NCBI RefSeq assembly: GCF_963678635.1
Contig: NC_087067.1
Span: 37,520,686-37,580,685, forward strand
Origin: Symsagittifera roscoffensis
Taxonomy: Eukaryota > Xenacoelomorpha > Acoela > Convolutidae
DNA: 60,000 bases
Direction: 5' to 3'
The notes under the pieces are model-generated. The model saw nothing but the letters and a program-made list of their open reading frames with translations, had not been told where the DNA came from and ran no database searches. The position numbers and the translations under genes are program-made. Shown one piece after another: positions 51,071 to 60,000 of the stretch. Each line of letters starts with the position of its first letter. Position 1 is the first letter of the stretch.

Positions 51071-52540
51071 AAACCATTTGCAGTTAAAAATCAGAAGTGA
51101 TAGAAAATTTTACTTACTTTTGAATTCTGGTTCGACGTGCTAAAGAAAAATTCCAACAATTTTTCATTCAGTCTCAAAAAAAACTATTTCTAATTTTTTG
51201 GCGTTTCTTTTTGGTGCTCGGACAATTCTGTGTAATTTAACCAGCCATCGGCTAATCGAAGTAAAACTTATCCATGACATGGATAGCGTTTTTTCCAACC
51301 AAATTTCAGGCACATCAGAGATTGCTTGTTTGTAGAAATTCAATTATGGTAAAAAAGACTGCAAACCTATCAATCGTGATTCCAATTTCGAAAGTAGAAA
51401 TAAAACAACGTCTCAACATTTTTGACTGTCCAGACTCAAATTTAGCCAAGCGCAGAATATTTTCTTATGAATTATAGTTTGAACTATTCATTTTTGTATG
51501 GCTTAATTTTAAGGAAATACATGACAATAATAAATCCTCATTTTGCGATAACGTTTTGATTTAATTTAGAGCCAGTTCTCCCAAAACTCGAAATTGTTTT
51601 TTGGATCAAAAAACGATTTTTTTTCAGCAAAAATTAGTATTATGAAAACCAGCAAAATTTAGCATTCATTTGCGTTTGAAGCCGCATCGTAGAAATTTTG
51701 TAGCAAAATAATTGGAGCAGTATGTTGAAAATTCATTTGGAGAGAACGCTGCGAGGAAATGAAAAAGACTTTTTGAACATAATTTTGTAGTTGTTTTATG
51801 TTTTTCCGGTAGCTTTTTACAGCTAACTTTTTTTTCAAAAAATCGAAAAGCTAAAACAGTGCTCAATTTAGGGGAAATCGTGAAAAGTTTGAGGGCAAAT
51901 GGAGGAAAAATTCTGACATCTTAGGGAATTCGCCCTGCAATTTGCAGTTTTTTGTTGGATTTTTCAACTGATGTTTTCAAAAAAACATGAGATGCAAATT
52001 TTCACTTTGTCTGTGTCTTAAAAAATCATCATAATGACAATATAATAAAAACAATTTAATCAATTTCCTGCCTATTTATAGTAAATTTAATTGTTGATTT
52101 GATTTATGGATTGAATCAGGAAATGAAATCAAATGAAAGACAGGTGATTGAAGTAATAAAATGTTGAAATTGATGCGCAGTTTAAGCCCATAGTAGAAAC
52201 TTAAAGAGCCTTAGAAAATTATTGAGCCAATGAAGCGTGATCAGATTCAGCTAATGAAACTTTAGAAGACTTAGAAGATTGGGTAAGATCAAATAAAGTT
52301 GAAAAGAATGGACTAAAATTCGCTAAACATCTGTTTGAAAATGACTATGAAAGAGCATCTATCAACTATTTTAAGACTAAACTCAAAGTAAAGGTAAGCT
52401 CAAAATAAAGTAATCACAAAAAACTCATTTTAACCTTTAACAAGAAAAAGACAAGTCTTCAAAAGGACACTTCCCCTCATCGCATTAAATTTTGGGAACC
52501 ATCATGCTACCACGTGATACGGTTGACATACGTTATACAA
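51071..52540. other. AT-rich DNA, nothing recognised
   Basis: It may include more of the decayed LINE at its start (to about 51480), but I cannot follow motifs there. There is no gene I can support. Confidence 0.5.
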
Positions 52541-52637
52541 ATAACGCACCCATCCACGTTTCGGCTTTTAAAACACAGTAAAAGTGTTAGGGCAGATTTA
52601 AAGCCCCCTCAGGTAATCAACCTCAAGCCCCTTAAAG
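52541..52637. repeat. Dispersed 95-bp repeat, copy 1
   Basis: The block with CATCCACGTTTCGGCT, AACACAGTAAAAGTGTT and TTTAAAGCCCCCTCAGGTAA recurs at 53803-53893 with about ten differences. ACACAGTAAAAGTGTT is partly self-complementary. It may be the edge of a small transposable element. Confidence 0.75.
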
Positions 52638-53802
52638 TATATCTCCCCGAGTTGGCGCCAATACAAGAAACAAACTTATCATCTAATTTCAAATATAGGG
52701 TCTATGGAAAAAATTGCTTAAGAAACAGTTTTCATAGAAGAAAATTGTAGGATAAACATTTTTTCAATCGGAAGATTTTTTCGGAAATAATTGTATCTCA
52801 AATTGGTTAAGAACAGAAACAATAAAAATAAGAGACAGTTTTGGTTACATGAGAGCAAATTTGGCATTAAAAAAATTTGAACAAAAAATGTTCGTCATAC
52901 AATTTTACATATGAAGAAAAAAATTTTACCGAAGAAAAAAATTAAGTTTGAGCTCAAAAACTTTTTTGATATCTTTTTTGAAGCTAAAGCCGCTTTTATG
53001 CTCAAATAAACATATTGCGAGAAAAATTGCACGCAAAATTTTTTTATTTTGCGGTGATTTTCCCAACCACCGAAATTTTCAAAGTAAACATTGTCTAGCC
53101 TTATGCAAAAAGTTACGTTAATAATAAATAACTCTGAGTAAAAATGTCACATAATGTCACACCTAGCTAAAATCACCAAATGATGTTTCTCTGCGAGGTA
53201 ACTGCCACTTACACTTTGGGTTTTCTATAATAAAAAACCTTTTTTTTGTGTTTTTCTTTATAACTCAAATTTTTGAAACACTTTTTTTCGCATTTTCGTC
53301 ATAGAAAAATTGCTTGTCTTACAATTTCGTAGAGTATGGAAAAAATGATTATCATACAATTTCATAAAATAAAAAATTGCTTTTGCGGTTTTCACACAGT
53401 TTTTTTAATCAAATTATGGCAGAGGAACTTGTTTTTCAGCTCCAGTTGGCGGCAAAAAATGCTTGTTTCATTGCATGGAACAAAGCTTATTATGCAATTT
53501 TCATTCATTTTCTCTTGGTCTATGAAATTGTTTGACAAGCTGTTTTTTCATGAAATTCTATAAAAATCCTTTTTTGTCAACCCGGGTCCCATGAAACTAT
53601 TTTAGGACATCAATTTTTGCCCGTGTTACCGTCAAAATAAAATTAGGGAATAATTGTTCGATTAGTCTAGTCGACAGTTTAGTTGACGTTTAATTTTTGT
53701 TCGATAAATAAATATATCTGATTAGCATGTGATATAATATTCTCTTTGAAATTATCTTTTGAAAAACTTGTATTTCCTCCCCACCGTTTTATAATTAAAT
53801 CA
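52638..53802. other. AT-rich DNA between two copies of the 95-bp repeat
   Basis: No gene recognised; if the flanking repeats are element ends, this could be the body of an old insertion, but there is no coding evidence. Confidence 0.4.
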
Positions 53803-53893
53803 CGCATCCACGTTTCGGCTATTCAAACACAGTAAAAGTGTTCAGGCTGATTTAAAGCCCCCTCAGGTAATCAACCCTAATCCCCTTAAATCC
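53803..53893. repeat. Dispersed 95-bp repeat, copy 2
   Basis: Direct-orientation partner of 52541-52637. Confidence 0.75.
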
Positions 53894-55234
53894 TTAGCGG
53901 GGAAATTGTACGGATGATCCAAAAACTTTCCTCGATTATTTTTTTCAGAGTAGTTTTTATTATAGTTTTATTAGCTTATGTATATTTGTCAAGAATGTAT
54001 TTTCGAAAGGTAAATTATCGCTGCTTTTACTCATGAATAGGAAAAAGCACACTACTTGTTCTGAAATTTTTTGTCCGTCAACCGGAGAAAAACAAAATTT
54101 TGCGAGGTCGTAGAATCGTATGCGCTCGCATTTAACTATCGTTCGACGTGCTTTAATATTGATGAAAGCTCCTTGCAGCTCAAAAAATGATATTTTGGTA
54201 AGCTGCTTACTTCTTACAGTTTTCAGAGCATCGTTGTTTTTGACCAAGCAATGATGAAAGGTAATAGCTGACTTTATGATTTTTCTTCAACTTTTCCCGC
54301 ACTGAAATTCAATTATTTGCAGTTGTTAGTTAAAAGTGTGTTCAATTCAAAGCTCCTGTTTTTTCCTTTGCACATGAGTTTCAAGTTTTTTTGAGGTGTT
54401 GAAACCTTGCGCAGAAAAATAAAAATTGATTTGAAGTACAAAGTTTACTTTTATTCAAAGTTATTTTGTTTTTGAGAGCCATCTAGAAAAAAGATCGTTT
54501 TAATCACACTAATGCTTGATTCCTACAAATAATTTAAATTAGTGAGTAATATGTTTTTGAACAAATTTTGGGTAGCAAAAAAATCAAACTGAAATAGTTT
54601 TATCGAAAAATCAAAAACTTACAGACACATGGCTCCGTTCGAGGTAAACGAAAAAATAGAAAAGATAATGTTACGCTGCAAAAAGTTGAACTTACGCTGC
54701 CATTCCTGTTAGAAAATTTGTCTTACACTTGTTGATAAATTCAAACACAAACCTAGATTTTCATTGAAAACTGAAATGCCAGTTATTGACGACTGTTTCA
54801 GACAAAATTTACTAATAGAAAACAAAGCTTTTATATCGACCGAGAACAAATGAAGCAACCCGCCCTCTATGATTTTATCAAACCTTAGAATGCCATGGAA
54901 TTATTAGTTTTCATTGTCTGAGAACGCCATTTCCTACCACCCTTTGTGCGTCAACACTGTGTGACAATTTTCTCGTTTGAGAGAAGAAAAATAGGCTACT
55001 TAAACGATGTGAAAGACTATCGCCGGGAATGAGTTTGTTAAATCTGTCATTATGTACCGTCGGAAAAACTTACTACTGATGGTAAAAATTGGACTTTTTT
55101 GACACGCCAGTCCTTTGTTTAGTCATTGAAATCGATAAATATGACGCTTTTATAGAGTTTTTGTGATCAATTGCTCTCGGTTGTTTTAAGCATTTTACTT
55201 TAGACTCAAGTAAACTGTTTTCGAAGTAGGACAT
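53894..55234. other. AT-rich DNA, nothing recognised
   Basis: Scattered short frames only, no motif or repeat I can support. Confidence 0.5.
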
Positions 55235-58200
55235 GTGATCGAAGGGGGGAGTAGAGAGATCAAATCTACGTTAAATCCTACTAGAAAGGTTACGACTGCA
55301 CTAAAATTAATCAGCCTTAGTGCAGTCATAACTGATGCCCTATTAACCTCCTATGGTACCAAGCTGTTAGCCTACTATTCCTAAGTATTTAGTAGGTTTT
55401 TTGAGTACCAATCAGGTACATATCGTTACAACACTCGAACGTGTATATGAATAGTTTCTCACTATCGTTTGGTTTACCAAACCAAACGGTTTTTTTTATA
55501 AATTTGTTTAGATTTTCTATATAATATATTCTATATGGTTCCTTGGTTTAGATATTCTATATGGTTCCTTGATTTTGTGCAGTTTTAACTTTTTGAGTTT
55601 ACCGCCGCAATCAATCAATCATCAGCGCATATGACTTCTCATTCGCACAGTCTGCCCCCAACTTTTGGGTATCCAAAAATTAAGAAGGAAATGGCGTTTG
55701 TGTCGTATTGCATCAATTAAGTGTTATCTTTGTGTCGTGTCCTCAATCATTTCATCTTGTGTTTGTTGTCATTTTCCGAACGCAAGAGCTGCTCTGGTTG
55801 TATATATTTTGTATCTATTTGTATTTGTTTTTCGTAAATGCAATCAGATCTTATTCTTTTTCAGCTTGTTGCCTTCAACCTCACCAACCTGTACCACCGT
55901 ACAAAAATCTTAACAATACCAAGTCATCCAATCGAAACCATTTTTTTGTTTCCAAATCATTTTTCCAAGTTTACAGAATCAACTTGTTCAAAGAACCCTT
56001 CTAATGTTAAATAAAATTTCAAATATTGAAACCAAAAAATAAAATGTTTCCAAGGTAGTACTTGTTTTGAGGGGAAGTAGAGAGCTCAACTTTAAGTTAA
56101 ATCAAACTAGAAAGGTTATGAGGATACTAAAATTGAACATTTTTATTGCAAGCATAAGCAACGCCCTATTAGCCTCCTATGACGACCAGTTATTTGCCCA
56201 TTTTTTCTAATTAATTTTATAATTTTTTTGAGTACACATCAGGTATTTTGCGTCTCAATACTCGAACGTGTATCAATAGGTTCTCATTTTCTTTGCACTA
56301 ACCGAACGGATCTCGTCCATGAGTCTGTTCAGATTTTCTATATTTTTCAATCAAATGTATAAAGGCAAGAAGTTGAGCAATTGCATATCACTGAAATACA
56401 AAATTTAACCGTTGCATGGTTTTCTGCAGTTGTGCTTACTGCCGCAACCAGTCAATCATCAGCACGTTTGATTTCTAATCTGCACAAGTCGCACCCCATT
56501 TGGAAATAGCCAAAACTTAAGAAGAAAATGTCGGTTCTGTCGTATTGTCATCGTCGTATTGCATTCATCAAGTGTTAATTTTGTGTGGCTTCCGTAATCG
56601 TTGCATCTTGTGTTTGTAGTTATTTTCCGAGCGCTGCTGCTGAACTGGATGTATCTGTTTTGTCTCTGTTTGTAATTGATTGCTGTACATGCAATCAGAT
56701 GCTCTCGCTCCTTGTTGGGCTTGTAGTCTTCTAACCCACTAACCTATACCACCCTACAACCATTTGTAACCATATCCAATTCTCCAAAGTAAATTTTTCT
56801 TTGTGTTCAAGTGATCTTATCAAGTTTACAGAATCAATTTTTTCAAACTACCCCTCTAATATTGAGTAAATTTTCAAATTTTTAGTTGGCAAAATTGAAA
56901 CAAGATCTCTGTTATCAATGTTTTAACCAAAACTTCTGATTGCATTGATTATCTGTGGTGTGCGCTGTCCGATAGTCGTTATTTTGTCTGAAGCTACCAG
57001 TTGAGCCCAATAATTACAATTTTTATACCGTTGTATCCCAAAACGATTGTAGTTCCTGTCATAAGTACCATTTTATTATCATAATTTGCAGATCGTTATG
57101 TAAAACTTTAATGTGACCCTTCATCGCTCAACTTTACCACTTTGGGATTTCTCCAAACTGTTGAAATCTCTGATATATTTTACCATGATTGCCAATGTAT
57201 TGTTGCGTTGCATTTTAATTTTAAGAGTTTTTCCTACCTGTACCGTTGTTCCTCCCCGCATGATTGAACCAATGGTTGCTGGTTTTGTAACTTTGCTCCA
57301 CAGTCAGATTTTTAATGGTTTCAATTTGATGATATCGTCTTCCTTAGCTTTTAACCTATGCTAATTATTCTCTTGCTTTTTTAAATCAAACAATCAGGTA
57401 CATTGCATTGCGTATGAAAGTTCAAACGGGTATCAATAGTTTCTCATTTTCTATGAGTTTACTGAACGGGTTTCTTCAATGGGTTTGTTCAGATTTTCTA
57501 TCTTTTTCGATCAAGAGTAAAAAAGTTTCGAACAATTGCATATCACTTAATTAAAAAATAAATGGTTGGTTGGTTTTCTGCAGTTTTGACTTTTGAGTTT
57601 ACCGCTGCAACAATCAATCAATTATCGGGACATATGACTTCTCATCTGCTCAGTCCGCTCCCAACTTTGGGTTTTCAGAAATTAGGGAAAAAATGTCGTT
57701 TCTAACCTAATGTGATCATCGTATTCCATTAATCAACTAACCTGTCCTCAATCGTTCCATCTTGGGTTTTTAATGTTCTTCCAAACACAAGACCTGTTCT
57801 GGTTGTATCTGTTTTGTATCTATTCGTATTTGCGTTTTGTATCTGCAATCAATCTCGCTCTTTTTCAGATGTTTGCCCTCTGTCCCACCAACCGGTACCG
57901 CCCTTAAATTAAGTTAAACCATAACAAGCCACCCAAATCAAACCATCTTTTTTTCAAATCAATTTTCCAGTTTTACAGAAGAAGTTTGTTCAAAGAACCC
58001 CTCTAATGTTAACTAAATTTTATAGTTGCCAAAAACCATACACCAACCTTAAGCAAACTTTCCAACTGCCTTATTTATGCTGTCCGATAGCCGCTATCTT
58101 GTCTGAAGTTACCCGTTGAGCCCAATAACAACGTTGTTTATACCGTTGTACCTCAAAATGATTGTAGTTTTCTGTCATGCTTACTAATTTGTACCAAAAA

Positions 58201-58450
58201 GAATGTAGGTTCGTTCACATATAAGAAACTTTTTCAAGCAATTATCAGTTCGTTCTATAAGATTTCTAGTGTCACCTTTTCCCCCTAAACTTTTACAATT
58301 TTGGGATTTCTCCAAACTGTTCAAATCTCTGATGATTCTTATCATGATTGCCAATGTTTTGTTGCATTGCATTTTATTTTTTGCAGTTTTTCCTACCTGA
58401 ACCTTTGTTCCTCCACGTATTATTGAATCAATGGTTACTGTTTTTTTTTT
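55235..58450. repeat. Decayed three-copy tandem repeat
   Basis: Matching landmarks recur three times. ATCAGGTA followed by a GTATCAATAG block is at about 55410, 56238 and 57398. A block resembling CCGCAATCAATCAATCATCAGC is at about 55605, 56445 and 57605. The C-rich block ending ACCAACCTGTACCACC is at about 55880, 56740 and 57885. Copies 2 and 3 also share a later part (CTGTCCGATAG...GAGCCCAATAA, about 56970 and 58080) that copy 1 lacks. Spacings are about 830 and 1,160 bp, with divergence well above that of the other arrays here, so this is an old duplication. No coding potential is seen. Confidence 0.8.
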
Positions 58451-59142
58451 ATAATTTTGCTCCCATTTTGGTTTGTTTATGATTTCAAATTAGTGATACC
58501 GTCTTTCTCAGTTGCTCACCCAAAAATAATTTTCCTTGCATTTTTGTGTTTGTATAACTTAAACCTTTCTCTCCATTGTTTATCATTCTTTGCTCTTAGC
58601 GTTTGAGAAAAGATACATATTTTTGTTACTATTGTTTATTGTTTTCTCTTTAAGTGTTAATTCAAGACATCTTTTAAGATTTTTTTGAGTCCTTTATCCG
58701 ATCATAGCCATTCTACTGCATAACTCGCAAATTGCTTAGATGAGACAGCATTTTTTTTCGATTTTCGAAACAAAAACGGATTTTCTTTGCTTGGGGCCGG
58801 TTTTTTATTGAGTCAACTTTCGGCAATCAAAATAATAAATTTTGACACAAAAAAAAATCTACTCCACTTGCTAAAATCAAATAATAAAAGAAGTTTTCTT
58901 TCCAATCGTTTTTTGGTAGTTCTGGGAGTTTGAAAAACGCCAATTTGGCTATGCTCTGGACTTACTTAATCGCGCTTTGAAAAAATTTTGCTCATAATAA
59001 CTAAAGCGTAACGCGAATCATTTATGCGTGGCAAATTTACCCGCACAACAAAATTTTTATAAATTATGAAATGCGAGGAACAGTTTCTTCGCCTCACCGT
59101 CTTTTTGATGATGTTATTCTCGTGCCAATGTAGTATTTCCTA
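58451..59142. other. AT-rich DNA, nothing recognised
   Basis: T-rich runs and no supported gene. The right end may contain further decayed retroelement sequence. Confidence 0.4.
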
Positions 59143-59934
59143 TTACGTCATTTTACCAGTTTTTCTTCCAGAGTTCTCAAACGCCGACGTTTTTGCTAGC
59201 CTATAAACCGTGTTAACTTGCGTAAAAACAAACGTATTGTTCAGTTCTGAAGTTTGAGGAGGTAATTCTTCTGGGTCCCTAGATAAATAATCAACCAATC
59301 TCATGAATTTCCCCGGTATATGTCCTATGTTGTAGTCAAATGGCAACAAACTGTCCACCCAACGTACCAGGAGTGTTTGTGTTGTTTCGGTATTTTTGTA
59401 TTCAGAAAAACAGGACAACAAAGCTTCATGGTCCTGAATTATCTTGACCGGAGCCACAAACAATTAATTTTGCTAATGAGTCACTGCCCAAACCACTGCT
59501 AACAATTTCAGTTCATTTAAACTGTTTTTCAATTCGGCCTCGTTCAAAGTCTTAGAAGCGTAACTAATAGGTTTCCAATCATCAAAATGTAGTTGTTTCA
59601 TTTCGGCCCTATGACCCTGTTTAGAAGCGTCACCTTGCAGCCTAGTTTGTTTGTTGACGTCAAAGTGGTTGATTTTTGAAAAAAACTCAATTTTTTTTTT
59701 CATTTTGACAAATGTTGCGCCTCATTTGAAACGGGAATGTTTTTTTTTCATTAAATTTGGGTATCTTTCCGTCGTAAGGACCCATTTTGGAATATGACAT
59801 AAAAACTGAATAAATGATCCAATCAATGATCTTACAACTGAAATGTTTTCAGGACGTTTCATTTTTATTATCGATTCAATTTTCCGTTCTACCTGCAGAG
59901 TAATTTTTTTTCCAAAAACCAGAGCCCCAGCCAT
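59143..59934 (-). pseudogene. pol: Decayed Ty3/gypsy RT/RNase H fragment of a second lineage
   Basis: Three consecutive minus-strand frames (59934-59722, 59703-59473, 59463-59143) are one protein broken by indels. The first has the RPENISVVRSLIGSF block at the end of RT. The second has the first RNase H block (GDASKQG), then KPISYASKTLNEAELK and NELKLLAVVWAV. The third has DHEALL, VRWVDSLLPFDYNIGHIPGK and the terminal VDYLSRDPEE. The sequence differs strongly from the RNase H of the giant element, so it is a different and older gypsy family. Integrase would lie left of 59143 in this orientation, but I see none. Confidence 0.88.
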
Positions 59935-60000
59935 TTTGTTTCTTTTGCAAAAAACGTTAAGTTACTCAAATTAACCCCAGCTTGATTCTGATTTAGTATT

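Noticed and set aside
55665-56004. Overlapping 80-100-codon frames as small secreted proteins.
   Set aside because: They are not preserved in the other two copies of the same decayed repeat.

Overview
The window is animal nuclear DNA. An intron-bearing palmitoyl-protein thioesterase gene, AT-rich intergenic DNA, satellite arrays, a decayed LINE and Ty3/gypsy elements all point to a metazoan, probably an aquatic invertebrate. I cannot name the species. The style of the gypsy polyprotein reminds me of elements from cnidarians, but that is recollection, not evidence.

Positions 1-24302 are one giant Ty3/gypsy-type LTR retrotransposon on the minus strand, about 24.5 kb when whole; its 3' LTR is cut by the window start. 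In sense order it holds: a 5' LTR (about 23385-24302); a tRNA-primer-site candidate; a 2.9-kb leader with a strong hairpin and a cluster of CCCCTCCGGATT-type repeats; a gag-pol polyprotein (20444-10880) with capsid, two zinc knuckles, protease, reverse transcriptase, RNase H, a D,D-35-E integrase and, unusually, a C-terminal macro-domain-like module; a 383-bp gap; then a second, very large open frame (10496-1551, about 2,980 codons). This second frame carries a complete SGNH/GDSL-hydrolase signature followed by about 2,000 residues I cannot assign. A 3' untranslated region with a polypurine tract and the 3' LTR follow. The LTRs differ at 7 of 730 aligned positions, so insertion is fairly recent. 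The copy is nonetheless dead: eight in-frame stops and three frame changes. The four consecutive ORFs at 10496-1551 all lie in one frame separated only by single stops, so they are pieces of one protein.

The element abuts, and probably sits in, a satellite array (24303-34880) with monomers near 141 bp, a roughly 520-bp higher-order unit and a 3.3-kb block duplicated 3,696 bp away.

From 34449 to 44828 lies the host gene for palmitoyl-protein thioesterase 1 (PPT1), partly duplicated in tandem. The upstream copy has exons 1-3 intact but lacks exons 4-6. The downstream copy has all six exons but a one-base deletion just before the catalytic-serine motif, offset by a one-base insertion at the end of the same exon. 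The assigned exons give consistent phases and a 398-residue protein with an unusual N-terminal extension of about 100 residues.

The rest (44988-60000) is repeat-rich: a GC-richer reading-frame remnant, a three-unit 1.26-kb tandem array with poly-C tracts, a decayed LINE reverse transcriptase, a 95-bp dispersed repeat, a decayed three-copy repeat, and at the end a decayed RT/RNase H fragment from a different gypsy lineage.
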